DNA of 60,221 bases from an uncultured Chthonomonas sp. (GCA_903951425.1 CAJBBX010000017.1:1-60221), one strand, 5' to 3'. Shown: positions 15,900 to 25,117, counted from the first letter of the stretch. A program made the numbers and translations. Notes: generated by a model from the sequence alone, not told the origin.

Positions 15900-17942
15900 A
15901 TGGCAAACTGTATTCAGCGAGTGCAAGCGGCGGCGCATCGGCGGCGCGCCTTCGCCGGCCCGGTCCTGGCGGCACTGTGTTGGGGTCTGGTGACGGCGTG
16001 CTCCCAAGCGATCGCAGGTGGCACAGGCTGGGCGTGGGGTGACGGTTCGGGCGGCGCGCTGGGTAACGGGTCAGGCGCCACCAGCTTGACACCGGTGCAG
16101 GTGGCGGGCCTTGCAGACGGCGTCGCCATAGCCGGCGGAGGGTGGCACAGCATGGCTCTCCGGTCCGATGGCACAGTGTGGACGTGGGGGAACAACGACT
16201 TCGGCCAGCTCGGAGCTGACTGGAACGAATCGCGTACGACACCCGGGCAGGTTGCGGGCATCGCGGACGTGGTCACGATCGCCAGCGGGCCGAACCACTG
16301 CCTGGCGCTTAAGGCGGACGGAACGGTATGGGCCTGGGGGAGCAACGACTACGGGCAGGTGGGCGACGGTACCACGACAAACCGTAACGCACCGGTCCAG
16401 GTAACCGGCATCGGTGACATCACCGCCATTGCCGGCGGCGACTTCCACAGCCTGGCCCTCAAGTCGGACGGAACCGTTTGGGCGTGGGGAGACAACTATA
16501 CCGGCGCTCTCGGTGACGACACCAACACGTCACGATCCACGGCCGGTATCGTCCCCGGCCTCACCGGCGTGATCGCTATCTCTGCTGGGGGCTCGGACAG
16601 TCTTGCCCTAAAGTCGGATGGTACGGTCTGGGCTTGGGGATGGAACTGGTTCGGTCAGATCGGGAACGACAGCTGGCGGACCCAGTACACCCCTGTCAAG
16701 GTGATCGGCCTGACGGACGTTACGGCGATTGCCTCTGGCGTCTGGCACAATCTTGCAGTAAAGTCCGACGGAACGGTCTGGGCTTGGGGTTACAACGGAG
16801 CCGGAGTCCTGGGCGACGGTACCGATACCGAACGCTTCACGCCTGTCCAGGTCATGGGCCTGAACGGCGTGACAGCGATTGCTGGGGGGAGCGGACACAG
16901 TCTGGCGCTCAGGTCCGATGGAACGGTCTGGGGATGGGGATGGAACACGTACGGCCAGGTGGGCGACGGTACCACTACCGACAGATGGGTGCCAACTCTG
17001 ATCCCCGCGCTGTCGGGCGTCACCGCCATCTCGTGCGGAGACCAGTACAGCCTGGCTCTGGGCCGCACAAGCACGGCCCTATACGCTCCTGACCGCACCG
17101 GCACGGAGGCATCATCCGTGACGCTCAAGGGCTACCTTTGGAGCGTTCCGGACAATGCTTGGATCGGTGGGCGCGTCCTAGCCTTCGCAATCGACGGTAC
17201 CGATGTGGGCTCCGCTACAACCGACGCGAACGGTCAGGGCGCCCTCACCTGGACCATCTCAGCCGGCCCGACCGGCAGAACTATCGCGGTCCGGTTCGCC
17301 GGCGATGTCGCCTATAACCCATCGTCCACAGTGGCTTCGCTCACAACACAGACCCTATCGACCAAGGTGTACGTCGTCGACCGGACCGCCAAGGTCAAGG
17401 GCTACGTTGTCCTCAAGGCCTACCTCTACCTGCTGAACAACACGCCCGTGGCCGGCAAGCCGATGACCATCAAGCTGGACGGGACCGTGCTCGGGTCGGG
17501 TACCACCAACGCATCGGGGTACTACCAGTTCGGCTATACGGTCGCTGAGGGCGCCGGCTCCGGAACCCGCGTGGTTCGGAGCGAGTGGGCCGGCGACGCG
17601 GGCTACCTTGCCTCCGCCAACAACGGCATGCTGACCGTCACCAAGGGAGACCTCTACATCTGGCCCTACGTCCGCAGCGGCAAGGTCGGCACCGCGCATC
17701 CGCTTCGGGCCTATGTGCGAAGCCTGCCGGACTACGTGATCCAGCCCGGCAAGAGCATCACGTTCAAGGTAGAAGGTTCCACCGTCGGCACAGCGGCGGT
17801 AGCCGCCGACGGTTGGGCTGCTGTCACGTGGCACATACCCATCGGCGAGGCCACGGGCAGCCACACGGCCACCGCCGAGTTCGCCGGAGACGCCTGGTAC
17901 AAACCCATCACATCAAGCACCGCGTTCAACGTGGTGCCGTAG
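15900..17942 (+). CDS. Secreted RCC1-repeat protein: seven repeats plus three Ig-like domains
   Basis: The 680-residue protein has an N-terminal signal sequence (PVLAALCWGLVTACSQAIAG), seven RCC1-type repeats (about 40-388; AWGSNDYGQVGDG and similar), hence one propeller, and three Ig-like domains (about 391-680). The Ig domains correspond to the second to fourth domains of the preceding protein and share a 73-base stretch of identical DNA with it. AGGAG precedes the ATG. The two genes surely arose by duplication and are probably transcribed together. Confidence 0.87.
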   Translation: MANCIQRVQAAAHRRRAFAGPVLAALCWGLVTACSQAIAGGTGWAWGDGSGGALGNGSGATSLTPVQVAGLADGVAIAGGGWHSMALRSDGTVWTWGNNDFGQLGADWNESRTTPGQVAGIADVVTIASGPNHCLALKADGTVWAWGSNDYGQVGDGTTTNRNAPVQVTGIGDITAIAGGDFHSLALKSDGTVWAWGDNYTGALGDDTNTSRSTAGIVPGLTGVIAISAGGSDSLALKSDGTVWAWGWNWFGQIGNDSWRTQYTPVKVIGLTDVTAIASGVWHNLAVKSDGTVWAWGYNGAGVLGDGTDTERFTPVQVMGLNGVTAIAGGSGHSLALRSDGTVWGWGWNTYGQVGDGTTTDRWVPTLIPALSGVTAISCGDQYSLALGRTSTALYAPDRTGTEASSVTLKGYLWSVPDNAWIGGRVLAFAIDGTDVGSATTDANGQGALTWTISAGPTGRTIAVRFAGDVAYNPSSTVASLTTQTLSTKVYVVDRTAKVKGYVVLKAYLYLLNNTPVAGKPMTIKLDGTVLGSGTTNASGYYQFGYTVAEGAGSGTRVVRSEWAGDAGYLASANNGMLTVTKGDLYIWPYVRSGKVGTAHPLRAYVRSLPDYVIQPGKSITFKVEGSTVGTAAVAADGWAAVTWHIPIGEATGSHTATAEFAGDAWYKPITSSTAFNVVP

Positions 17943-18033
17943 CCGCCCGAGGGTGGAGCCGGCGGCAGCTACGGCATCGGGGGCGGCGGCCCCATGGTCC
18001 TGCGTGCCGCAAACTGGGGTCAGCCCGGTCAAC

Positions 18034-18052
18034 AACGTCAGCCCTTGACGTT
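18034..18052. terminator. Short hairpin at the end of the HEAT gene
   Basis: AACGTCA-gccct-TGACGTT is a perfect 7-bp hairpin covering the stop codon of the minus-strand HEAT gene. It lies between convergent gene ends (17942 plus, 18038 minus). Few uracils follow on either strand, so its role as terminator is uncertain. Confidence 0.4.
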
Positions 18053-19543
18053 ACTGACCTCGCTGACATCACTGACCGAGGCGACGCCTTCGGCGGGGCG
18101 CACCAGTAGCGCTGTGTCGCCGGCGGGGCCGGGCGGGGCCGGGCGAACCAGGATGTCGGCGTCGGGGCCGGGGGCGTGGGCGGCTCGGAGGAGCGTCTGG
18201 CTCTGCTGGTTGGCGTCGGCGCAGAGGCGCAGGTAGGGCAGGCAACGGCCGGCCGCCTCCACCACGTGGCGCTCGCGGGCCGAGCGGGCCTCCGTCTCGG
18301 CCAGAGCCTGCACCAGCGGCAGGGCCGAGGTGTCGCCCACCTGCTCCAGCGCGGCCAGCAGGGCGATGACGAAGTCGGGGTGGCTCCGGGCGGCGTCGCG
18401 GTTCAGGTAGCCGTTCAGGATGGCGCGGGCCGAGGTGCTCAGCAGCCTGCCTTCGCCGGCCTTCAGGCGCGGTAGGAGCCGGGTCAGGCCGTCGCGGGCC
18501 ACGGCGCGGAGGCCCTCTTCGGGCCACGCCAGGGCCTCGACCAGCGGGCCCACGGCGGAGGGGTCGGCCGCCCGCGCCAGCTCCAGCGCCCGCCGGGTGT
18601 GGCGCCCTGTGAGGGCCAGCCGGTGGAGTTGCGTGCCGAACGCGCCCAAGGCCAGGGTGACGGGCATGAACCAGTAGGCCCGCTCGTTCCAAGCCTGCCA
18701 CGTGAGGTAGAGCGACCCCGGAACGATGACCAGCCAGCCGGCGATGACGTAGATGATCCGCACCATCGGCGTCTCCCGCTTCGCCTCGGCGCGGCGCACC
18801 AGCTCCCGGGTCATCTCGTCCTGCGCTACCGTGGAGGCGGCGGAGCGCCCGCCGGCGTCGGCTCGCAACACGGCGGCAGCGTCGAGCCCGGCCGCGCGCA
18901 ACTGCAGGATGCGCTCCTCCAGACCCGGCAGGGCGCCCCTGGCCTGCTGCCGAACCCGGTTCAGGCCCATGGTCCACGCGGGCATGGTCGCCAGCCTCCG
19001 GGCGGCGTCCAACGCCTGCGAGTTGCCCAGCCGGGGCAGCGCCCGCAGGGCGGCGGTGACGAAGGCCTCGTTCCGGTGCGCCTCGCGCGGGGTGAGCGCA
19101 TCGAATAGCGTCGCCGTCTGCGTGGGGGTCAGGGCGGCGATGTCGGCGTCGGAGAGGCTCGGCAGCAGCGTCACCAGCCGGAGCCGCGCCACCTCGCGCA
19201 CCCGGCGTTGCGGCCAGTTGAGCGCCTGCATGAGCGGGCCGGCCGCGGCGGGACCCAGTTCGGCGCACTGCAGCGCCGCCCGGGCCGCGTCCAGCCCGCC
19301 GATGAGCCGCCGCACGCGCGCCGCCACCCACCAGAGCGGCAGCGCCGCGGCCTTGACCCAGCCGTCGATGGTGTTGCTGGTCAGCAGATCGATCCCGGCG
19401 ACGATGGCGTAGCTCCAGGCGACGCCGTTCAGCATCCAGTCCAGGCAACCCGGCCGCACGCCGGTGCGCGTAGCGCCGATGGCGCGGATCACCTCGTCAA
19501 GCGTCGCCTGCTCGTCAGGCTCGTGCCGGCCGGTCTGGCTCAT
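18038..19543 (-). CDS. HEAT-like repeat membrane protein of the sigma operon
   Basis: The 501-residue protein alternates helical HEAT-like repeats (GPLMQALNWPQRRVREVARLR; VGPLVEALAWPEEGLRAVA) with hydrophobic segments near residues 43-75 and 265-300 (IIYVIAGWLVIVPGSLYLTW). The C-terminus carries PDADILVRPA and LLVRPA, the same signature as the HEAT protein at 8887-10011. The start lies three bases after the stop of the anti-sigma-like gene, so it is the third gene of the ECF operon. Function unknown; a scaffold acting on or with the anti-sigma protein is a reasonable guess. Confidence 0.75.
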   Translation of the reverse strand: MSQTGRHEPDEQATLDEVIRAIGATRTGVRPGCLDWMLNGVAWSYAIVAGIDLLTSNTIDGWVKAAALPLWWVAARVRRLIGGLDAARAALQCAELGPAAAGPLMQALNWPQRRVREVARLRLVTLLPSLSDADIAALTPTQTATLFDALTPREAHRNEAFVTAALRALPRLGNSQALDAARRLATMPAWTMGLNRVRQQARGALPGLEERILQLRAAGLDAAAVLRADAGGRSAASTVAQDEMTRELVRRAEAKRETPMVRIIYVIAGWLVIVPGSLYLTWQAWNERAYWFMPVTLALGAFGTQLHRLALTGRHTRRALELARAADPSAVGPLVEALAWPEEGLRAVARDGLTRLLPRLKAGEGRLLSTSARAILNGYLNRDAARSHPDFVIALLAALEQVGDTSALPLVQALAETEARSARERHVVEAAGRCLPYLRLCADANQQSQTLLRAAHAPGPDADILVRPAPPGPAGDTALLVRPAEGVASVSDVSEVSNVKG

Positions 19544-19545
19544 GC

Positions 19546-21093
19546 TTACGGTTGCGGCGTGACCACGACGGAGGTGGGAGCTACCAGGTCGCCGAAGCTG
19601 TCCATCTGGGCCGCCTTGCTCGCCGGGCTCGACCCGCTACTCTGGTTCGTGATAGGCATCCCCTGGTTGTCGGCACAGTTGGGACCCACGCTGTAGAGCA
19701 CGTAGTCCTTCCCAACCTTGCGGTAGCGCAGGTCGAGGCTCGATCCGTAGCCGGCGAACGGATCCTGGGTATCCCGGCAACCTACCTCGGTCAGCGCGAA
19801 GAGCCCGGCCGGGTACGCGCCGTGGCGCAGGCGGTGGATGCGCAACGCCAGCGCGGATCGGAGCAGGGCGTCGTCGGCGCGGTTCAGCGTGTCCTTGAAC
19901 GAGGCCTGGCTGAAGGTCGGCATCAGCATGCGGGTGATAGGGTCAGGGCCCAGTAGGTTCTCGTCCTCTTCCCAGGCGTTGTAACTGCGCACGTTGGGCA
20001 GATAGGGTTGCCCGGCGGCGCCGATCTCCTCGTCGTAGGCGCGCATCAGGTTGGCCATGACCTCCCGCTTGGGGTAGCGCATCGACAGCAGCGCCAGCGC
20101 ACCCCGCGGCGCCAGAGACTCGCTGCCGATGAGCTGTCCTGCTGAGCCCGTCCAGTCTCGGCTCCGCATCAGCTCCTGCAGGCCGGCCACCGTTATCCAC
20201 TTCTCCTCGGTCAGCACGTCGCGGTAGGGCACGAAGCGCGGGCGCAGCCGCTCCAGCCGGGCCAGCGCGGCGGCCGCCTCGGCGTCGGTCAGATGCTCAA
20301 CACAGTTCCAGGCCTGCAACCGGCCGATGCTCTCGCAGGCCACGCCCACCAGGAAGCCCATCATCGGGGCGCCTTTGGGGAGCATGCGGCCCATCTCCAC
20401 GGCGTCCAGCGACCGGTCCATGGCCTCGCCCCATCGTCCCTGCTCGGACGCGGAGGCCGACGCCAGCGCGCAGAACCGGGCCATACTTCGGAAGCGGGCC
20501 AGTTCGGGGAAGGCGGTGTTGAAGGAGCGGCCCGGCTTGGCCAGGTAGGGCTGGTGGAAGCCGGTATGCAGGAGGTCCAGCGTCGGCGAGTTGGCGGCCA
20601 CCAGGGCCGCGCGGTCGGCGGCGGCGTAGCGCTTCTCGTCGGCCGCAACCACTTTGGTCGGGTCCGTCTGCTTCAGCGCAGCCTCGATTTCGTTGTCACC
20701 CGCCAGCCGCTGGGCGGCTGCGTCGAAGGTGTCGTAGGCGTTGGGCGAAGGAAGATGGACGGCGGGCACGGCGATGCCGGGGTCCTCCAGGCAGTAGTGC
20801 ACTCGTCCGGCCATGGCCACCACCAGCAGCGCCGCCAGGCCCAGGGCCGCCTGCCGTAGCCGCTTGTACGAGACGCCGGCCCTCTCGGCCACGGTCCGGG
20901 CCGACTGGGCATCCAGTGTGAGGCTCCGGAGCATGGCCTCCATCCGCTCCACGGGCAGCGGCTGGGCCTTCATGCACTCCACGGCCAGGCGGATGCGGGC
21001 GTCGGCGGCCGAGGCCTTGCGGCACTCGGCGCAGGCCAGGCGATGCCAGAGCGGCGCCTTGCCCAGTTCGCTTGCGGTCCATCGGCATGCCAT
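19546..21093 (-). CDS. Anti-sigma-like membrane protein with GspG-like C-terminus
   Basis: The 515-residue protein starts with a zinc-finger-like HRLACAEC motif (His-x3-Cys-x2-Cys), as in ZAS anti-sigma factors, followed by one membrane segment (about 83-100). A large extracytoplasmic region comes next. The C-terminus, DPFAGYGSSLDLRYRKVGKDYVLYSVGPN in two pieces, is like the calcium-binding end of type II secretion pseudopilin GspG. It follows the ECF sigma gene by four bases and has an AGGAGGG site. By analogy it should hold the sigma factor at the membrane until an outside signal arrives. Confidence 0.75.
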   Translation of the reverse strand: MACRWTASELGKAPLWHRLACAECRKASAADARIRLAVECMKAQPLPVERMEAMLRSLTLDAQSARTVAERAGVSYKRLRQAALGLAALLVVAMAGRVHYCLEDPGIAVPAVHLPSPNAYDTFDAAAQRLAGDNEIEAALKQTDPTKVVAADEKRYAAADRAALVAANSPTLDLLHTGFHQPYLAKPGRSFNTAFPELARFRSMARFCALASASASEQGRWGEAMDRSLDAVEMGRMLPKGAPMMGFLVGVACESIGRLQAWNCVEHLTDAEAAAALARLERLRPRFVPYRDVLTEEKWITVAGLQELMRSRDWTGSAGQLIGSESLAPRGALALLSMRYPKREVMANLMRAYDEEIGAAGQPYLPNVRSYNAWEEDENLLGPDPITRMLMPTFSQASFKDTLNRADDALLRSALALRIHRLRHGAYPAGLFALTEVGCRDTQDPFAGYGSSLDLRYRKVGKDYVLYSVGPNCADNQGMPITNQSSGSSPASKAAQMDSFGDLVAPTSVVVTPQP

Positions 21094-21097
21094 CTCG

Positions 21098-21655
21098 CTA
21101 ACCCTCCTGGGGCCGCTCCGGCGCGAGCGCCCGCTCCCCTGCCGCGGGCGGCGGGGCGAGCATCTCCCGGAGGCGCGCCCGGGCGGTGAAGAGGCGGCTC
21201 TTCACGGTGCCCAGCGGCGCCTCGGTGAGCGCGGCGATCTCGCGCAAGGGCATCCCCTGCATATAGAAGCAGAGGAAGGGCGTTCGGAACTCCTCCGGCA
21301 ACGCGCGCAGCGCCTGGCCCACGGCGATGGTGTCCAGGTCGGCGGCGTGTCGGAGGTCCGGCACGGAGGCGGCGTCGTCCAGCGGCAAGTCGGCCTTGCG
21401 GTCGCGGAGCCAGTGGGTGTACTCATGATACGCGATGCGCCGGAGCCAGGTCCGCAGCGACGAGCCGCCTCGGAACCCGGCCAGGGCGCCCCACGCATGC
21501 ATGAAGGCCTGCTGCGTCAGGTCGGCTCCCGCCTCGCGATCGCCGGTGAGGGCCGTGAGCATGCGGAAGATGCCCGGGTACTCCCGGAGCGCCCACCGCT
21601 CGCCCGCGGCCCGGTCGCCGTTCGCAATCTTCTGGGCCAGCCGCCTGTCGAACAC
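21098..21655 (-). CDS. ECF-type RNA polymerase sigma factor
   Basis: The 185-residue protein has both ECF domains. Region 2 contains DLTQQAFMHAWGAL and the RTWLRRIAYHEYTHWLR helix. Region 4 contains LPEEFRTPFLCFYMQGMPLREIA and then APLGTVKSRLFTARARLREML, the -35-binding helix-turn-helix. The start is GTG 21655 with a near-perfect AGGAGG at seven bases. It leads a three-gene operon with an anti-sigma-like and a HEAT protein. Confidence 0.93.
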   Translation of the reverse strand: MFDRRLAQKIANGDRAAGERWALREYPGIFRMLTALTGDREAGADLTQQAFMHAWGALAGFRGGSSLRTWLRRIAYHEYTHWLRDRKADLPLDDAASVPDLRHAADLDTIAVGQALRALPEEFRTPFLCFYMQGMPLREIAALTEAPLGTVKSRLFTARARLREMLAPPPAAGERALAPERPQEG

Positions 21656-21744
21656 GCCTCGCCTCCTGCCCTTCTTCTCCTATAGAGCCCGCGGGGGAGC
21701 GAAAGGTTGGCGTGCCGGCAAAACTCCGCAGGAAATGGCCAGGG

Positions 21745-22752
21745 TCAGGCCCACGGGTCTAGCAACACCTTGCCGCAGGCGCCGGTCATCTGCAGCTCCC
21801 AGGCCTCGCCCACGCGGCTCATGGGGAACCGGTGCGTGATGAGCAGGTCCAGTTGCGAGCGCACCTCGCGGATGAGCCGGAGCATCCGGGGCGTCTGCGT
21901 GAGGTTCCAGTGCCAGACGCCGTGGAGCGTGAGGCCGCCCGGGCACATGTTGCCCAGCTCGACGTGGCCGCCCCAGCCCACAAAGGCCATCTGGCCGCGC
22001 CGCCGCGTGAGGCCGATGGCCATCTCCTGCGCCGCAGGCACGCCCGTACAATCCACCGACTTGTCCACGCCCCGCGGGCCCGCCGCGGCCTTCACCTGCT
22101 CGAGCAGGTCGGGGTCGTAGGGGTTGAACGCGGCAACGGCGCCCAGTTCCAGCGCCAGGTTGCGGCGATACTCGTAGCTGTCGATGGCCAGGACCCGCGC
22201 GCCGCGATGCACCGCGTTGACGATGCCGCCCAGCCCCACCGGGCCCAGGCCGACCACGGCCACCGTGTCGAAGCTGTCCACGGCCATGCGGTGCATGGCG
22301 TTGAACGTGGGTCCAAGCCCGCAGCAGGCCATGGAGGCGTGCTCGGTTGAGATGTCGTCCGGAATGGGGATCAAGAGCCAATCCTGCTTGATGGTGTACT
22401 GCGCGTAGGTCGCCGTGCCGCATGCGCTGCCGCAGAGGGCCGTCGGGTCCACGCACCGCTCGCAGTGGATGTAGTCGCCCTCGGCGCAGAGGTCGCACTT
22501 GCCGCAGGGGTACTGGGGCATCACCACCACGCGGTCGCCCACCTTCACCTTGCCGGGCTGCGACACCTCGGCAACCTCTCCGGCTGCTTCGTGGCCCAGG
22601 CAGTCGCCGGTCCAACCCTCGGCGTAGCCGTGGTACTCGGTGCACATGGGCACGACGGTGTTGCGCACCAGCGCGAAGTCCTCGCGGACCGTGGGCATGG
22701 GCTTCTCGACCAGCGCGCAAAGCTGCCGGCCGGTGACGGCTGCGACTTTCAT
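21745..22752 (-). CDS. Zinc-dependent alcohol/sorbitol dehydrogenase family (MDR)
   Basis: This 335-residue medium-chain dehydrogenase has catalytic-zinc residues (CTEYHG and GHEAAGEV), structural-zinc cysteines in CGKCDLCAEGDYIHC, and the Rossmann motif VAVVGLGPVGLGG followed by RVLAIDSYEYRR. It should oxidise a secondary alcohol or polyol with NAD(P). The substrate cannot be read from sequence; a sugar alcohol or threonine-like substrate is typical. ATG 22752 is preceded by GGAGGAA at eight bases. An upstream extension to 22842 lacks conservation. Confidence 0.88.
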   Translation of the reverse strand: MKVAAVTGRQLCALVEKPMPTVREDFALVRNTVVPMCTEYHGYAEGWTGDCLGHEAAGEVAEVSQPGKVKVGDRVVVMPQYPCGKCDLCAEGDYIHCERCVDPTALCGSACGTATYAQYTIKQDWLLIPIPDDISTEHASMACCGLGPTFNAMHRMAVDSFDTVAVVGLGPVGLGGIVNAVHRGARVLAIDSYEYRRNLALELGAVAAFNPYDPDLLEQVKAAAGPRGVDKSVDCTGVPAAQEMAIGLTRRRGQMAFVGWGGHVELGNMCPGGLTLHGVWHWNLTQTPRMLRLIREVRSQLDLLITHRFPMSRVGEAWELQMTGACGKVLLDPWA

Positions 22753-22877
22753 GGTAGGGTTCCTCCGTGTCGGTAGTGTACTTCCTGCGGGGCGCTCCCG
22801 GGCGCCTTGCATAGTCGTCCCGGTTGTGTTACCATTTGCCACTGGTGCAGCCGCAGCGACTCTTGGGGAGGGCGCCG

Positions 22878-23867
22878 ATGCTCTGGTGGGGCCGCAAGGA
22901 CGGTGAGGGAGCCGCGCGAAGCGGCCGCGGGCTGGATCATCTGGTACAGGCCGTGACGGAACGGTTCGACGGGGCCGCTGCCGGGGAGCTGCAGCGGCGT
23001 GGCTGGCGGCCGCTGACGCAGCACCAGCGGATCGGCTGGGCCGTCGCCACGGGCGACTACGCCGACCTGGTCCACTACCCCGAAGACGCAGTCGAGGCTG
23101 TACAGCGCTCCGAACACATGCACGAGTGGTGTACTCCCGTGCTGCACGCCCTGGATACCATCAACACCGACCACGCCCGCGCCCTGCTGGTGCAGGCCGT
23201 TCGGAACCGGTGGCGCGCCGGCGATTGGGACGCCTTCTGCGGCCAGTCACTCCGCGACGCCGACGTGGCGGCCGGCATGGCCGACGAACTGGCGGAGGGG
23301 TTCGATGGCCGCGTCGCGCGAGCGCTGGCCGAGGTCGGCTGGAACCCCGCCACCATGGACCAGTACGTGAGCCTGGCCATCGCCAACCGCGACCTGGCCA
23401 GGGCGGCCGCCTGCGGCTCCGAGGCCGTGCCCGCGCTGGTCCGCGCCATGGGCTGCCTCTCCGACACGCACGACATCGTTGAGGCCCTGGCGTCCATCCG
23501 CACGCCCGAAGCCGCCGCGGCCGTGGTGGCTGCCCTGCGGGAGAGCTGGGCCAAGGGCCGCGCACGCTGGACCGACTTCGATACCGTCACCGGGTGCGGA
23601 GCCGCCGCGGTGCCGCCGCTCATCGACCTCATGGTCAACGACCCCACGCACACCACCATCGCCATGGAGATGCTCACCGCGCTGGCCGGGCAACCGCAGG
23701 CCCTCGACGAGGCCGCCCTGCAGGCCCTCGCCGCCATGCCGGACGTCCACCATATCCACTATATGCCCGAAGACCCGCGCGGCTACGACGAGGTCCTGGA
23801 CTGCTCCGGCCTCCGCGCGGGCGCCCTGGCGGAGATGGAGAGGCGACAGATACAAGCGCAGGGCTGA
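22878..23867 (+). CDS. HEAT-like repeat protein
   Basis: The 329-residue protein is soluble, with no signal or membrane segment. It is made of repeated amphipathic helices such as AVPALVRAMGCLSDTHDIVEAL and AVPPLIDLMVNDPTHTTIAMEML, which look like HEAT repeats. No catalytic motif is seen, and the C-terminal LVRP signature of the other two HEAT proteins is absent. GGGGAGGG lies at seven bases from ATG 22878. It is divergent from the dehydrogenase gene and followed by the methyltransferase gene. Confidence 0.6.
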   Translation: MLWWGRKDGEGAARSGRGLDHLVQAVTERFDGAAAGELQRRGWRPLTQHQRIGWAVATGDYADLVHYPEDAVEAVQRSEHMHEWCTPVLHALDTINTDHARALLVQAVRNRWRAGDWDAFCGQSLRDADVAAGMADELAEGFDGRVARALAEVGWNPATMDQYVSLAIANRDLARAAACGSEAVPALVRAMGCLSDTHDIVEALASIRTPEAAAAVVAALRESWAKGRARWTDFDTVTGCGAAAVPPLIDLMVNDPTHTTIAMEMLTALAGQPQALDEAALQALAAMPDVHHIHYMPEDPRGYDEVLDCSGLRAGALAEMERRQIQAQG

Positions 23868-23968
23868 AGCGGCGCAGGCCGGGCCTGGCGCCGAACTCCG
23901 GTAAGATGAAGCCGGTCCGTGCAAGCCCGGCGACCGGTTCGCATCTCGACGACAGGTGAGGGTCTGAT

Positions 23969-24724
23969 ATGGCATCTGGACTGCGCGAAATGCTCGCGGT
24001 GGCGCGCACCGTGCGGCGCGACCTGGGGCTGGGGCGCGCCCTGGCCGTGCTGGCGCACAAGTGGTGGCGCAAGCTCCGGCGCCAGAGGCCGCCCAACACC
24101 GTGGAGGCCAACCTCGAGGTCTGGGAGACCCACGACTGGTCGGAGGCCGGCGACGAGTGGACCCCTTCGCCCGAGTGGAAGCAGGCCGTACTCTACGAGT
24201 TCCTCTATGAGTACATGCCCCGCCAGGGAGCCCTGCTGGAGATCGGCCCCGGCGGCGGACGCTGGACCGAGCACCTGGCGCCGCTGGCCCGGTCGCTCAC
24301 GCTGGTGGACCTGACGCCCGCCTGCATCGGCCTCTGCCGGTCGCGCTTCGCCGAGCACAAGCATATCGAATACCATGTCAACGACGGCCGCTCGCTCCCC
24401 TTCGTGCCCAACGCGAGCATCGACGGCATCTGGTCATTCGACACCTTCGTCCACATCGCGCCGCCGGACATCCACAGCTACGTCAAGGAGTTCGCGCGCA
24501 TCCTGAAGCCCCACGGCGTCGCGGTGATCCACCACGCCCGAGCCGGCGCCTACAGCCGAAGCTGGCGCAGCGATATGACCTCCGAGCACATGCAGGAGTT
24601 CTGCCGCGACTGCCGGCTCCAGATCATGCTGCAGCAGGACAGCCTGGCCGGCGGCGCCATCGCGCTCTACCAGATGACGACCAGGACCAAGCCCGACGTG
24701 GTTACCGTGATCCGGAAGGGGTAG
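23969..24724 (+). CDS. SAM-dependent class I methyltransferase
   Basis: The 251-residue protein has a methyltransferase fold: LLEIGPGGGRWTEHLAP is the SAM-binding glycine loop, LTLVDLTPACI motif II, and DGIWSFDTFVHI with FARILKPHGVAVIHH later motifs. The N-terminal 50 residues are basic and amphipathic and resemble those of methyltransferases in glycan clusters, but the acceptor is unknown. The C-terminus borders an insertion sequence remnant yet seems complete. Confidence 0.85.
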   Translation: MASGLREMLAVARTVRRDLGLGRALAVLAHKWWRKLRRQRPPNTVEANLEVWETHDWSEAGDEWTPSPEWKQAVLYEFLYEYMPRQGALLEIGPGGGRWTEHLAPLARSLTLVDLTPACIGLCRSRFAEHKHIEYHVNDGRSLPFVPNASIDGIWSFDTFVHIAPPDIHSYVKEFARILKPHGVAVIHHARAGAYSRSWRSDMTSEHMQEFCRDCRLQIMLQQDSLAGGAIALYQMTTRTKPDVVTVIRKG

Positions 24725-25028
24725 GCGCCGGATCGCCGGCAAGGTGCGCGACGATCTTGCGTGGTCCCCAGTGCTTGTGGGCCTTGCGGGTCTCCAGGTC
24801 AATCGCCCTGATCCCGTCCGGCAAGGCGTTTGGGCACGAATGCGGCGCACGGCTTCGGTCCTGCAGCGTCGCCAGGTCCAGGCCGTCGTACCGGCCGAGC
24901 CACTTGTAGGCCGTCTTCCGGCTGATGCCGTAATGCTCGCACAGCTGGGTGATGCTGAACTGGCCGCTCGATGCGACTACCACATACTGGGCTCGTTCTT
25001 GCATGGGCTCCACTCGTCTCCAGGGCAT
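24702..25028 (-). pseudogene. IS481-type transposase, N-terminal fragment
   Basis: The 108-residue reading starts MPWRRVEPM, then has the helix-turn-helix FSITQLCEHYGISRKTAYKWLGRY and HKHWGPRKIVAHL, the typical first 100 residues of IS481-family transposases. It then runs out of homology: the whole DDE integrase catalytic domain is missing. The end overlaps the 3' end of the methyltransferase gene by 23 bases. It cannot be active. Confidence 0.85.
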
Positions 25029-25117
25029 GGCGTAGGAGGTGGATACGCCATGTCAGGACGGCACCGAGTGTCACCGATGTCACCGGTCTACGTGTTACCC
25101 ATGTCTCCGGTCTGTAC
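24735..25117 (-). mobile_element. IS481-family remnant with one terminal end
   Basis: Besides the truncated transposase, 25049-25117 (read on the minus strand) begins GTACAGACCGGAGACATGGG and has the spaced ccggtgacatcggtgaca units usual at the ends of IS481-type elements. Only this end survives; the other end and most of the element are gone. Confidence 0.65.

Noticed and set aside
18069-19448. 459-codon frame antisense-phased inside the HEAT gene
   Set aside because: It shares the strand with the HEAT gene in another frame and is Arg/Gly/Ala-rich, typical of shifted reading in high-GC DNA.
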